Assembly (NCBI RefSeq): GCF_005887095.1
Contig: NZ_PNCI01000047.1
Span: forward strand, 1-45,405
Reading direction: 5' to 3'
Source: Pseudoalteromonas rubra
GTDB lineage: Bacteria > Pseudomonadota > Gammaproteobacteria > Enterobacterales > Alteromonadaceae
Length of the DNA: 45,405 bases
The notes under the pieces were generated by a model, which ran no database searches, was not told the DNA's origin, and saw nothing but the letters and a program-made list of their open reading frames with translations. Below are positions 34,263 to 43,212 of this stretch, piece after piece. Each line of letters opens with the position of its first letter. The first letter of the stretch is position 1. The position numbers and the translations under genes are program-made.

Positions 34263-34721
34263 CTAACGGAAGAACACTACTTTTTTGATTTTACCGTCCT
34301 CGACCTGATAGCTGGTCACAAACTCAGAGCGTTTATCCACAACGCCAGCTTCTGTACTACAGATTTCAGATGTTTCATGGTCGATAACGATCGAGCCATG
34401 GGTGATCCGTTTTATGGATGTTGCTTTAAGGCAGTGCATTTTCTTAAACATCAGTCCGTAGCGCTCAATCAGCTTTTCTTTCCCCGTAAACATCAGCGTT
34501 TGCGGATACATATAAAACTCAACATCTTCTGCATAAAGTTCAAGGAACAATCGTATATTCTGTGCATTATATGCCTGTATGAGTTTATCGACGACCGCCT
34601 CGGCTGCAAGTTCCTGCTCTGTCTTTGCTAACTGGTAATCACTAGCCTGGTCATCCAGCGCGGGGTTGGCATTTCCCATAACTGAGTAAGCAAACAAGAT
34701 CAGGGCGCATAGGTATTTCAT
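34263..34721 (-). CDS. Secreted SnoaL/NTF2-like protein
   Basis: A 152-residue protein with a signal peptide (MKYLCALILFAYSVMGNA) and an NTF2-like fold pattern: an N-terminal helix with VVDKLIQAYNAQNIRLFLEL, then YAEDVEFYMYP and strands ending EFVTSYQVEDGKIKKVVFF. This is the usual SnoaL_2/DUF4440 layout. Members bind or alter small molecules; no specific catalytic set can be named. AAAGGT lies before the ATG. Single gene, convergent with the TPR gene. Confidence 0.75.
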   Translation of the reverse strand: MKYLCALILFAYSVMGNANPALDDQASDYQLAKTEQELAAEAVVDKLIQAYNAQNIRLFLELYAEDVEFYMYPQTLMFTGKEKLIERYGLMFKKMHCLKATSIKRITHGSIVIDHETSEICSTEAGVVDKRSEFVTSYQVEDGKIKKVVFFR

Positions 34722-34850
34722 ACATTACCTTTTGATGGGACAAGTTGCCCAGCAAGATAGCAAATTCAGCTTGCAGAATACAGGCCCAGAGCCTGGAGGG
34801 CGCAATATTGGCTGAGGGTGGTGTCAATATCCCGATACATTGCTATCAGC

Positions 34851-35591
34851 TCACCAATATTGCTCTACCGTAATGTGTCCCGGCTGTGCGCGGCGATTAC
34901 GTGTAAAACCCAAGCCCTGTAACAATGCTGCGGTGTCTTTCACCATATCTGGGTTACCGCACAGCATAAACTGACTGTCCTCGGGTATCTGGTCAAACCC
35001 GCAATGGCGACACAAGTCTCCACTTTCCAGTAAATTTGTAACCCGCCCGGTCAACATATTCTCGACTGGCTCACGGCTAACCAATGGCACATATTTAAAC
35101 TGCTTAAATATTTTTTCGGTATCCAGCAACATATCTTGATAACACAAGTCCTGCGCATGACGTACGCCATTAACCAGCACGACTTTATCAAACCGCTTCC
35201 AGAGCTTGCCATCCCCAATCATAGACAAAAACGGACCAATCGCAGTGCCGGTACTTAGCATCCACAACACACTAGCATCGGGCACCTCATCCAGTGTGAA
35301 AAACCCGCTTGGCTTTCCTGCTACCAAAATATCATCACCAATGTCCAAAGCGGCCAACGGAGAGGATAACTGACCACCCGGAACTTCAATCAAAAAGAAC
35401 TCCAGCAATGGGTCCTGAGGTGCATTGACAAAAGAATATGCCCGAGATACTTTTTTGTCCTCAACGGGTAAAGCCAGCTTGGTAAACTGACCTGCACAGA
35501 AAGGGTCTATGTCAGCCGCTACCTTGATACTAAACAGGCTGGGTGTCCACCACAGCTTTTCGACCACTTTACCATTTACCCAGTTCGCCAT
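34851..35591 (-). CDS. fpr: Ferredoxin/flavodoxin-NADP reductase
   Basis: FAD enzyme passing electrons between NADPH and ferredoxin or flavodoxin in the cytosol. The ATG at 35591 (MANWVNGKVVEK) is chosen, with GGGAGC just upstream and an N-terminus matching E. coli Fpr; the product is 246 residues, close to the family length of 248. FAD-binding signature RAYSFVNAP, then GKPSGFFTL. NADP-binding part begins MLSTGTAIGPFLSM and includes LVNGVRHAQDLCY and MLCGNPDMV. The C-terminus ends VEQYW, with an aromatic terminal residue as in bacterial Fpr. Single gene. Confidence 0.95.
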   Translation of the reverse strand: MANWVNGKVVEKLWWTPSLFSIKVAADIDPFCAGQFTKLALPVEDKKVSRAYSFVNAPQDPLLEFFLIEVPGGQLSSPLAALDIGDDILVAGKPSGFFTLDEVPDASVLWMLSTGTAIGPFLSMIGDGKLWKRFDKVVLVNGVRHAQDLCYQDMLLDTEKIFKQFKYVPLVSREPVENMLTGRVTNLLESGDLCRHCGFDQIPEDSQFMLCGNPDMVKDTAALLQGLGFTRNRRAQPGHITVEQYW

Positions 35592-35689
35592 ACTTGCTCC
35601 CATTCATTTTGTTATGTCAGCCTCTTAAATCTGGCATAAAGTGGGGTAAAAACAAATTTTTAAGTTAAAACAGTAGAAAAGCTACGTCA

Positions 35690-36676
35690 TTACATGGACC
35701 CACACCAGTACTTAGCAAGCGCTCCTGATAAAGGTAAATTGTGGCTTTTCCTGTGAGTCTGTCGTGTCACATCCTGATTCAGACCAAAACGCGACGACAG
35801 CAATGCAACAAACTCGAGGTAATCAGCAGCAATTGTCTCTGTTGCTTGTAGCTTTTGCTGTTGTTTCTGACTAAGACTTTTAGCAGAACTATATGACCGG
35901 AAGGTGTCCAGCCATTGAATAAAGCGCTGCCCGTGGTCTGAGAGTAAATCGGGTGACAAGGTACTTATCGGGCGTAATTGATCATAAGTATTTAGATCAT
36001 TGGTGGCCAACGCCACAACCAACATATTGGCAACCACTGCCTGAGCATTGCGATTGTCTTTCATTGCAATATAGTGATTATGAGCTTGCTGATAGGCATA
36101 CTTTGCCTCGTCATACCGTTTTATCTGCAACGCCGTATTGCCTCTGGCAACATGCAATCCGGCCAGAATTACACTTGGTAAAAACCCTTCTTCTATGCCT
36201 TCTAGCAAACGAAACCCAACCGCAGGCTGTCCCGCATTGCGATGAACTATCGCAATGTTAATTTTAATCAGCGCTCTGGTATCATGGGTTTTGGCATAGG
36301 TTAAGGCACAACGATAATGCGCCAGCGCATCATCAGTTTGGCCAGCCTTACGATAAGCAACGCCAATATTATTGATGATATTGAGCTCCTTCCCTTCCAC
36401 ATCTAAAGCCAGGCTCACAGACTGTAGTGCCTGAGCCACCTCCTCTACTATGGGCCAGTTTTGCACTCGAGTAGCGGCCATCAGAATATAGCGATATATC
36501 AGTGCTGTATCAGGACATGTTTTTTGCTGCAAACTTTCTTTGTGGTCTAAGTAGGTTTGTATTGCTTGCTGCGGATGGTTATAGGCCTGTAATTTAAGTG
36601 GTTCAATGGGCACAGTACATGTAGCAGATACGGAAGTTGCCATCCCCCAAGCCAATAACATCGTCGGAAACACCAT
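35690..36676 (-). CDS. Secreted TPR-repeat protein
   Basis: A 328-residue protein with a short signal peptide (cleavage about residue 18, TSVSA then TC). At least four TPR-like helix pairs lie between about residues 55 and 215. Examples are NIINNIGVAYRKAGQTDDA, INIAIVHRNAGQPAVG, LHVARGNTALQIKRYDEA and RNAQAVVANMLVVAL. The C-terminal region is helical and basic, ending in WCGSM. It probably serves as a periplasmic scaffold. No operon partner is close. The start codon has only a weak ribosome site. Confidence 0.75.
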   Translation of the reverse strand: MVFPTMLLAWGMATSVSATCTVPIEPLKLQAYNHPQQAIQTYLDHKESLQQKTCPDTALIYRYILMAATRVQNWPIVEEVAQALQSVSLALDVEGKELNIINNIGVAYRKAGQTDDALAHYRCALTYAKTHDTRALIKINIAIVHRNAGQPAVGFRLLEGIEEGFLPSVILAGLHVARGNTALQIKRYDEAKYAYQQAHNHYIAMKDNRNAQAVVANMLVVALATNDLNTYDQLRPISTLSPDLLSDHGQRFIQWLDTFRSYSSAKSLSQKQQQKLQATETIAADYLEFVALLSSRFGLNQDVTRQTHRKSHNLPLSGALAKYWCGSM

Positions 36677-36748
36677 TTTATCTGGACCTGATATTAGATA
36701 ACTTACCCTGAGTTTATAATAGAGACATTAGAGCAACAAATTTCAGGC

Positions 36749-36778
36749 AAAAAAAAGCCGCACCAAGTGCGGCTTTTT
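36749..36778. terminator. Rho-independent terminator for deoD
   Basis: AGCCGCAC-CAA-GTGCGGCT is an 8-base perfect stem flanked by an A-run on the left and a T-run on the right. It can work in both directions and ends the leftward deoB-deoD transcript about 95 bases after the deoD stop. Confidence 0.85.
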
Positions 36779-36869
36779 GGGTGTGATTCGCGTTGTTTTA
36801 GGCGTGTCTCCAAAACTCTGCGATTACGTTACCAAGGAACAGGGAGGCCCTGTTAAAGGACCAAATTCT

Positions 36870-37571
36870 TTAAATTGATTCTAGTGCAATTTTAACCATT
36901 TCATTGAACGTGCTTTGACGCTCTTCTGGCGGCGTTGCTTCACCAGTGATCACGTGATCACTGACTGTGAATAATGCCATTGCCTTTGCACCGTACTCAG
37001 CTGCAACGCCATACAAACCCGCCGTTTCCATATCAACAGCCAGTACGCCTAGCTTATCAAGCTCAGGGTAAAAGCTGCTGTCAGCCTGATAGAAAGTGTC
37101 TGTGGTGTATACATTACCCACTTTCGCTTCAATACCCAGGCGACGTGCTGCGTTGACACCGTTCTCAAGCAGGCCAAAGTCAGCCAGCGCTGCAAAATCA
37201 TAACCACGCACTCGAGCGCGGTTTACGTTTGAATCTGTACTGGCACCTTGTGCGAAGATCACATCGCGGATTTTGGTATCCTGGTTGATACCGCCACATG
37301 TACCGATACGAATTAGGTTTTTAACACCAAAGCTGACAATCAGCTCGCGAGCGTAAATAGACATAGATGGAATGCCCATGCCTGAGCCCATAATACTAAC
37401 TGGCTTACCATTATATGTACCGGTAAAACCAAACATGTTGCGTACGTCCGTTACCTGACGTGCGTCTTGCAAAAAGTTTTCAGCAATGTACTTGGCACGC
37501 AGTGGGTCCCCTGGCATTAGCACCGTTTCTGCAAAATCACCTGGGTTAGCATTAATATGCGGAGTACTCAT
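36870..37571 (-). CDS. deoD: Purine nucleoside phosphorylase, DeoD type
   Basis: Phosphorolysis of purine (deoxy)nucleosides to base and (deoxy)ribose-1-phosphate in the cytosol. At 233 residues it is typical of hexameric DeoD. Conserved residues are H5, G21 and R25 (MPGDPLRAKYIAE), R44, R88 (LIRIGTCGG), E182 (VDMETAGLY), catalytic D205 (VSDHVITGE) and R218 (PEERQSTF). AAAGGA precedes the ATG. It lies 17 bases after deoB, whose product handles the sugar phosphates released, so the two form one operon. Confidence 0.97.
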   Translation of the reverse strand: MSTPHINANPGDFAETVLMPGDPLRAKYIAENFLQDARQVTDVRNMFGFTGTYNGKPVSIMGSGMGIPSMSIYARELIVSFGVKNLIRIGTCGGINQDTKIRDVIFAQGASTDSNVNRARVRGYDFAALADFGLLENGVNAARRLGIEAKVGNVYTTDTFYQADSSFYPELDKLGVLAVDMETAGLYGVAAEYGAKAMALFTVSDHVITGEATPPEERQSTFNEMVKIALESI

Positions 37572-37588
37572 AACATGTTTCCTTTAAA

Positions 37589-38803
37589 TCAAGCCTTAGC
37601 GAGTTTGGCTGCAAAGCCGTCACCATAATCACAAGCAGATAAGTTAAACCATTGAGCCAGTGTCTGGCCCATATCTGCGAAGCTGTTTCTTTCACCTAAC
37701 GGAGTATTGTTCATTCCGTTGCGATACGCCAATACTGGCACATATTCGCGGGTGTGGTCTGTGCCCGGTGCGGTCGGATCACAACCGTGATCCGCCGTAA
37801 TAAGCAGCAGATCATCGTCTTTTAACTGGTCCAGTATAGTCGGTAAATAGGCATCAAATTGCGCCAGTGCTTCTGCATATCCAACCGCATTGCGTCGATG
37901 ACCAAATTTTTCGTCAAAATCCACCAAATTGGTGAAAATCAAACTATGATCAGGTGCGCTGTCGATTACTTCGCTGGTTTTTTCCAGCAGGTTCATCAAT
38001 CCAGGTGCTTTATGCTTTTGCGTAATGCCCTGATGTGCGTAGATATCAGCGATTTTACCTATACTAATTACTTCACCACCATCATTCGCCAGTTTATCTA
38101 ATACTGTTGGTGACGGCGGCAACACTGAGTAATCACGACGATTACCAGTACGAATAAAGTCGGCACTAGAAGTGCCTATAAATGGCCGCGCAATCACTCG
38201 TCCTATATTCATTTCATCAAGCAGTGCCCGTGCGATTTCACATACCTGATAAAGTTTGTCAAGGCCGAATGACTGCTCATGTGCGGCTATTTGAAACACA
38301 CTGTCAACTGAGGTGTAGCAAATTGGCATGCCAGTTTTGACGTGCTCTTCACCCAGCTGCTCTAATATGGTTGTACCCGATGCATAACAGTTCCCCAAAA
38401 TACCCGGGATCTCTGCTCGCTTACACAACTCATCAATAAACTCTTGTGGGAAACAAGGCTGTGTATTTGGGAAGTAACCCCATTCAAATAACACAGGTAC
38501 ACCCGCCATTTCCCAGTGTCCAGACGGGGTATCTTTACCGCTGGATAATTCTTTCGCATAACCCCATGCGGCTTGCGGTTCTATATTCTGGGCGACTTCA
38601 CAGGTTTCTTTACCTGCGGCTTCGCATGCAGCGATAAGACCTAACTTACTCAAATTAGGTAAAGACAAGGCCTCGCCTTTCTCTTCTTTATAAGCTGCTA
38701 ACAGATGAGCTAAGGTATTGGCACCAGCATCTCCAAATTTATCGGCATCAGGTGCAGCCCCTATTCCTAAGCTGTCTGCCATTAATATGATTGCTCTTGC
38801 CAT
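37589..38803 (-). CDS. deoB: Phosphopentomutase
   Basis: Interconverts (deoxy)ribose-1-phosphate and -5-phosphate, downstream of nucleoside phosphorylase. The 404-residue protein belongs to the alkaline-phosphatase superfamily. Metal ligands are seen in LMADSLGIG (D10), VDFDEKFGH, ITADHGCDP and TDHTREYVP. The nucleotide-like cap domain contains SGKDTPSGHWEMAG, with the phospho-acceptor Thr in DTPSGHWE. AGAGGT lies before the ATG. First gene of deoB-deoD, divergent from udk-nupC. Confidence 0.97.
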   Translation of the reverse strand: MARAIILMADSLGIGAAPDADKFGDAGANTLAHLLAAYKEEKGEALSLPNLSKLGLIAACEAAGKETCEVAQNIEPQAAWGYAKELSSGKDTPSGHWEMAGVPVLFEWGYFPNTQPCFPQEFIDELCKRAEIPGILGNCYASGTTILEQLGEEHVKTGMPICYTSVDSVFQIAAHEQSFGLDKLYQVCEIARALLDEMNIGRVIARPFIGTSSADFIRTGNRRDYSVLPPSPTVLDKLANDGGEVISIGKIADIYAHQGITQKHKAPGLMNLLEKTSEVIDSAPDHSLIFTNLVDFDEKFGHRRNAVGYAEALAQFDAYLPTILDQLKDDDLLLITADHGCDPTAPGTDHTREYVPVLAYRNGMNNTPLGERNSFADMGQTLAQWFNLSACDYGDGFAAKLAKA

Positions 38804-38907
38804 AATTTACCTCTTATCTGTTTATTCTGACGCACAGCGATTTTGTTTTTTTGTCATCGTTACTCGTCAGAGGGTGTTACTTTATTTGTAGCCAAAATTA
38901 ACGTACA

Positions 38908-38919
38908 GGACATAAGTCC
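38908..38919. promoter_or_regulatory. Palindromic operator, copy 1
   Basis: GGACATAAGTCC, an inverted repeat of GGAC/GTCC around ATAA, in the context ACA-GGACATAAGTCC-GCTG. It lies 105 bases upstream of deoB. Confidence 0.6.
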
Positions 38920-38989
38920 GCTGTCATAAAAGCATAACAAAAAACCATTTGTACCTATATTAATTAAATCTCATCACTAATTGGACCAG

Positions 38990-39001
38990 CGGACATAAGT
39001 C
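38990..39001. promoter_or_regulatory. Palindromic operator, copy 2
   Basis: A second exact GGACATAAGTCC, in the mirrored context CAGC-GGACATAAGTCC-TGT, 82 bases from copy 1 and about 120 bases upstream of udk. Mirrored flanks and helical-scale spacing suggest one regulator binding both sites, perhaps with DNA looping. The regulator is unknown. Confidence 0.6.
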
Positions 39002-39119
39002 CTGTTTTGTTATAACCAAAACAATTAAATTTGATCCTTAAGCGAGGCAAAAGAGATTAATCGTGTCTTTTTTGCTATTGTGATCTTCCAACATTAACAA
39101 CTGCTGGGTGTGAACTTTA

Positions 39120-39749
39120 GTGACACGAACAATTATAGCCATCGCCGGCGCATCTGCGTCCGGTAAGTCTCTTTTTAGTCAAACTATTTATAACGAATTA
39201 GTAAACGAACTTGAATCGGGTGCCATCGCCGTTATAGAAGAAGACGCCTATTATAAAGATCAATCGCATTTGCCGTTTGAACACAGAACTCAAACGAATT
39301 ATGACCATCCGGATGCGTTTGAACATGCGTTAATGAAAGAGCACCTGGCGCAACTGCGTCAAGGTAAGTCTGTACAAGTACCGACTTACGACTATGCTCA
39401 ACATACACGCAGTAGTGAGACACGCACGGTAAACCCGGCAAAGATTTTAGTCGTTGAAGGGATCTTACTGTTAAGCGATCCAGCATTAATCGAAGAATTT
39501 GATATCAAAGTATTTATCGATACACCACTTGATATCTGTCTGCTGCGACGAATGCAACGAGACATAGAAACTCGCGGTAGAAGTATCTCTTCGGTGGTTG
39601 AGCAATATCAGGCAACGGTAAGACCCATGTTTTACCAGTTTATTGAGCCTTCAAAGCACAATGCCGACTTGGTCGTTACCCGTGGCGGTATGAATCGCGT
39701 TGCGATTGATATTATTAAAAGTAAAATAAAATATTTACTGCAAGAATAA
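39120..39749 (+). CDS. udk: Uridine kinase
   Basis: Phosphorylates uridine and cytidine to the monophosphates with ATP or GTP. The 209-residue protein has a P-loop GASASGKS (residues 10-17), then EEDAYYKDQSHLPFEHR with the substrate-binding acidic Tyr motif. Next come NYDHPDAFEHAL, the Walker B-like VVEGILLLSDP, and RRMQRDIETRGRS in the lid. The start is GTG at 39120. It precedes nupC by 17 bases, pairing uptake with phosphorylation, and is divergent from deoB-deoD. Confidence 0.95.
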   Translation: MTRTIIAIAGASASGKSLFSQTIYNELVNELESGAIAVIEEDAYYKDQSHLPFEHRTQTNYDHPDAFEHALMKEHLAQLRQGKSVQVPTYDYAQHTRSSETRTVNPAKILVVEGILLLSDPALIEEFDIKVFIDTPLDICLLRRMQRDIETRGRSISSVVEQYQATVRPMFYQFIEPSKHNADLVVTRGGMNRVAIDIIKSKIKYLLQE

Positions 39750-39766
39750 TACGGGAACAATCTGGC

Positions 39767-40990
39767 ATGACAACAATAATGAGCTTAGTCGGCATGTTAA
39801 TGCTACTAGCCATCGCCTACGCAGCTTCCACCAAGCGTAGTGCCATTAATTATCGAACCGTGGGTATCGCATTTATCATGCAAATACTCATTGGTGGCTT
39901 TGTACTCTTTGTAGAAGCCGGTAAAAACGCGCTTGCGGCCATGTCGAAAGCGGTTTCATCTGTCATTGGATATGCCAATGACGGGATCAGTTTTCTGTTT
40001 GGCCCATTGGCGGGTGCAGATAATATTGGGTTTATATTTGCGATCCAGGTTCTACCGGTGATCGTATTTTTCTCTGCATTAGTGGGTGTGTTATATCACA
40101 TCGGCATTATGGAGTGGATCATCAAAATCTTAGGGGGTGGTCTACAAAAGCTGCTGAAAACGTCCAGACCAGAGTCTTTGTCGGCGACGGCAAATATTTT
40201 TGTGGGGCAAACTGAAGCGCCTTTAATTGTAAAACCTTTTATCCCTAAGATGACCCAGTCAGAACTTTTTGCCGTCATGGTGGGTGGTCTGGCAACGGTA
40301 GCAGGGTCAGTGATGGCTGGCTATGTTGCTATTGGGGTCGAACTTAAATATCTGATCGCGGCCAGCTTTATGGCGGCGCCAGGTGGTTTCCTTATGGCCA
40401 AGATGATTGTGCCGGAAACCGAAAAGCCAAAAGAAAACCTCGCAGAGGTTGATAGCGGCGACGACAAACCGGTTAATGTAATCGATGCTGCAGCCGCTGG
40501 CGCGTCAAGCGGTATGCATTTGGCTCTGAATGTCGGTGCAATGCTGTTGGCTTTTGTAGCTCTGATTGCACTGTTGAACGGTTTGTTAGGCGGTATTGGT
40601 GGTTTCTTTGACTATCCAACACTGACATTACAAGAGATTTTAGGCTATGTATTTGCTCCGGTTGCCTGGATGTTAGGTGTACCTTGGGCAGAAGCCACTC
40701 AGGCGGGCAGCTTTATCGGCCAGAAACTGGTTGTAAACGAGTTTGTTGCTTACCTGGACTTTATGAATTATCGCGACACGTTAAGTGAGCACACACAAGC
40801 GATTGTCACATTCGCGTTATGTGGATTTGCTAACTTGTCATCGATAGCCATCTTACTAGGCGGACTGGGCGGTATGGCGCCAAGTCGACGAAAGGATATC
40901 GCACGCTTAGGGCTCAGGGCGGTTTTAGCAGGGTCTATGGCTAACCTAATGAGCGCAGCAATTGCAGGGTTTTTCCTCTCGCTAGCTTAG
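39767..40990 (+). CDS. nupC: Concentrative nucleoside transporter, NupC/CNT family
   Basis: A 407-residue inner-membrane symporter that takes up nucleosides with H+ or Na+. About ten hydrophobic segments are seen, with the CNT signatures FIFAIQVLPVIVFFSALVG, NIFVGQTEAPLIVKPF and the later FIGQKLVVNEFVAYLDF and ALCGFANLSSIAILLGGLG. GGGAA precedes the ATG. It is the second gene after udk and supplies substrates for Udk, DeoD and DeoB. Confidence 0.95.
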   Translation: MTTIMSLVGMLMLLAIAYAASTKRSAINYRTVGIAFIMQILIGGFVLFVEAGKNALAAMSKAVSSVIGYANDGISFLFGPLAGADNIGFIFAIQVLPVIVFFSALVGVLYHIGIMEWIIKILGGGLQKLLKTSRPESLSATANIFVGQTEAPLIVKPFIPKMTQSELFAVMVGGLATVAGSVMAGYVAIGVELKYLIAASFMAAPGGFLMAKMIVPETEKPKENLAEVDSGDDKPVNVIDAAAAGASSGMHLALNVGAMLLAFVALIALLNGLLGGIGGFFDYPTLTLQEILGYVFAPVAWMLGVPWAEATQAGSFIGQKLVVNEFVAYLDFMNYRDTLSEHTQAIVTFALCGFANLSSIAILLGGLGGMAPSRRKDIARLGLRAVLAGSMANLMSAAIAGFFLSLA

Positions 40991-41081
40991 AAACTTAATG
41001 AGATAAGCCTCAGTTGCAAAACAATTGGTTAGTTGCTTTAAGGGGTTAGAGTAACCAAACTAACTTGAACGATACTTCACC

Positions 41082-41103
41082 AAAGGGCCTTTATGGCCCT
41101 TTT
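41082..41103 (+). terminator. Rho-independent terminator after nupC
   Basis: AAAGGGCC and GGCCCTTT form an 8-base stem with a 5-base loop and end in a short T-run. It lies about 90 bases past the nupC stop and overlaps the last codons of the convergent membrane-protein gene. Confidence 0.75.
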
Positions 41104-42002
41104 ATCGTTTCTGAAGCACTATTTTTTACCATCCGATAGGTTTCCTGTGCATGCAGGTACAGCCCTTTCACAATACGATAAAACCCCCAGATAAGCAGTA
41201 ATGGCATTAAGATCAGGTCAAACAGATTTACCGCCAGCGTACTTACCAAATAGTGTGACAAAGCATTTTGCTGATATCTGACATGCTTGGGTGATACTTT
41301 CTCCAGCTCATGGATACTCGACTCTGCTTTATCTTTTAATGACGCTTTGTTTTGCCCGTGCGTGACATCCTGATGATATTGCAGTAATGCTGTGCGACCC
41401 GTGGTTTTGTAACTAGCACTGACGGAGTGACTGATGGCTCCACTAATATGAATAGCATAAGGCAGCATCAGATGTAGTAGCACAAAAATAAGTAGTAAGC
41501 CTTCACATACCCGCTTAAGCACCGCACACATAACGACAGGCAAACCAAATAGCTCAGCACACAGCCATATTGTCGCACCGCTCAAAGTGACCACCAATAA
41601 CGGCATAACGATGACGTGAGCAGCTTCACTGAGCAAGGACAGGATCTCCACGGCAACCAGTGATGCAAGGTTCAGGTTGATGCCTTGTTGCAAATAGTGT
41701 GTGACCGTCGCAATCATATTGCCAACATCTACTTTAAATTCAGCAATAAACGACACTCCAACCTGGCTGCTTTCCACAACTTTTAGCAGACCATTGATCT
41801 CCGCCAGGTAGAACAAGTCGTCTAACGCCTGCTCTTCTACTTGATGCAGATACGCCTGATTGCTGAGATATAAAGCATCCGGCCGGTGCTGCCATTCGTG
41901 GTAGTGGAGCACGACCAAAGTTAAAAAGCTCACCACAACCAGCAGTAAAAGCGCTCGCATTACTGTGTGCTCATGTTGCCAAAGTTGTTTTGCAAAGTTC
42001 AT
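41091..42002 (-). CDS. Membrane protein of unknown function paired with GH25 muramidase
   Basis: A 303-residue protein with an N-terminal helix (about residues 14-33), a long amphipathic region, a central block of two or three helices (about 118-185) and a C-terminal helix (about 250-275). The loop between the last two is charged (NKASLKDKAESSIHELEK). Its ATG overlaps the stop of the muramidase gene as ATGA, so the two are co-translated and probably work together in the envelope. No family is recognised. Confidence 0.7.
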   Translation of the reverse strand: MNFAKQLWQHEHTVMRALLLLVVVSFLTLVVLHYHEWQHRPDALYLSNQAYLHQVEEQALDDLFYLAEINGLLKVVESSQVGVSFIAEFKVDVGNMIATVTHYLQQGINLNLASLVAVEILSLLSEAAHVIVMPLLVVTLSGATIWLCAELFGLPVVMCAVLKRVCEGLLLIFVLLHLMLPYAIHISGAISHSVSASYKTTGRTALLQYHQDVTHGQNKASLKDKAESSIHELEKVSPKHVRYQQNALSHYLVSTLAVNLFDLILMPLLLIWGFYRIVKGLYLHAQETYRMVKNSASETIKGP

Positions 42003-42796
42003 GATTTTGCCCCTTTACTTGTGCACTTCATTGCCTCCAACCCTGACTCGCCTGCTATCACCACATCCATATCTACTTGGGTCTTTACCCCTGGCACTCG
42101 CGCAGAATCTGAATATTGCCACAGCCACCAGGCCTGTGCCTGTTCAGGCACACTGGGGCTGGCGGCGTAATCAGCTAACCAAAAAGGCTGGCCGGCAAAT
42201 TGAGCCGATAGATTCTGTTGCCAATAATCTCCATAACTATAGAGGATCGTCTGACACCCTGTACGCTGCTCAACGGCCGCTATGAATTTGGCAACACCGC
42301 TGCTGATCTGCTGCGAAGATCGGTTACTGGTGATCTCCACATCCAGCATAGGCATGAGTGTCAACTCAAGCCCTTGCACGGTCGTCATAAAGTTGTCTGC
42401 CTGCTTAATGGGATCATCGTCTGGTTCAAAGAAATGATACGCTCCAGTCTGCAGACCTGCGGCCTGCGCGCCTTTGAGGTGTGAATAGAACTCAGGATCT
42501 CGATAAGTGATGCCATCAGTCGCCTTGATATAAACAAACTGCACCCCGGTTTGTGCAACCTGCTGCCAATCGACGACCCCCTGATAATGTGATACATCGA
42601 TCCCCAATACAGCCTTAGCACTGGGGTTACTGAGATAGTGCTGCAAGCTCTTTGGAAACAGAGCCGAAGTGGGCTTATCAGCCTGCGGCTCTGGCGGCAT
42701 AAAGCCAGGCCGAAAAAAATAAAATAAACAGGCAACTGCCGTAAATAACACAAACACCATAGGTGAGTCGTGTTCAAGGGTTTTGCTGGAGAGCAT
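41999..42796 (-). CDS. Membrane-anchored GH25 lysozyme-like muramidase
   Basis: This 265-residue protein has an N-terminal helix (about residues 13-29) and a Pro-rich linker, then a GH25 domain (about 63-250). Motifs are GIDVSHYQGVVDW with D67, the DxE pair D152/E154 (MPMLDVEITS) and WLADYAASPS; the enzyme cuts the glycan chain of peptidoglycan. The helix would tether it to the inner membrane facing the periplasm. AAGGAT precedes the ATG. It is coupled by a 4-base overlap to a membrane protein of unknown function. Confidence 0.9.
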   Translation of the reverse strand: MLSSKTLEHDSPMVFVLFTAVACLFYFFRPGFMPPEPQADKPTSALFPKSLQHYLSNPSAKAVLGIDVSHYQGVVDWQQVAQTGVQFVYIKATDGITYRDPEFYSHLKGAQAAGLQTGAYHFFEPDDDPIKQADNFMTTVQGLELTLMPMLDVEITSNRSSQQISSGVAKFIAAVEQRTGCQTILYSYGDYWQQNLSAQFAGQPFWLADYAASPSVPEQAQAWWLWQYSDSARVPGVKTQVDMDVVIAGESGLEAMKCTSKGAKS

Positions 42797-42899
42797 TGTG
42801 TATCCTTATTCTTAAAATAGTGCTACCACGCGATTAGCATCTAGTTTAGTCAAAGGAAATGGGTTTGTCTGATGTGAGCTCTGAAAAAGTCTGGCGACG

Positions 42900-42928
42900 A
42901 ACAGGCTGGGTTGGATGTCCAGCCTGTT
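42900..42928 (-). terminator. Hairpin after the DUF2999 gene
   Basis: A perfect 10-base stem (AACAGGCTGG/CCAGCCTGTT) with a 9-base loop, 18 bases beyond the DUF2999 stop. It is followed on the minus strand by only a few Ts. Confidence 0.6.
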
Positions 42929-42945
42929 TGTATTGATGTGATTAC

Positions 42946-43197
42946 TTATTGTTTAAGCTGTGCTTTTGCTTGCTCAACTTTATCGTAATCAAGACCAAGC
43001 TCCTGCACTGCTTCTTTGATCAGTGCCGGGTTCTGCATCACAAGTGCCATCAGCTGTTGTAGTTTATCCGCAGGAATGTTCAACTGCTGAACAACGGCCA
43101 TTGCCATTAGTGGGTTTTCGGTCAATGCCTGAAATACTTCATTGATTTTTTCGTCACTGATGTTGTGCTCTTTGAGCAAAGCAATAATGGGATTCAT
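42946..43197 (-). CDS. DUF2999 family protein
   Basis: An 83-residue cytoplasmic all-helical protein starting MNPIIALLKEHNISDEKI and with NPLMAMAVVQQL and MQNPALIKEAVQELGLD, which I recognise as the DUF2999 family of Vibrio, Shewanella and Pseudoalteromonas. Function unknown. AGGAT lies before the ATG. It follows the rRNA methyltransferase gene by 15 bases on the same strand, so it is probably co-transcribed. Confidence 0.85.
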   Translation of the reverse strand: MNPIIALLKEHNISDEKINEVFQALTENPLMAMAVVQQLNIPADKLQQLMALVMQNPALIKEAVQELGLDYDKVEQAKAQLKQ

Positions 43198-43212
43198 GTG
43201 TTTTATCCTATT

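Larger units (their letters stand above)
38804..39119. other. Divergent promoter region of the nucleoside salvage cluster
   Basis: 316 bases without an ORF between deoB (leftward) and udk (rightward). It carries the two palindromic operators listed separately and AT-rich promoter-like sequence between them. Confidence 0.6.
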
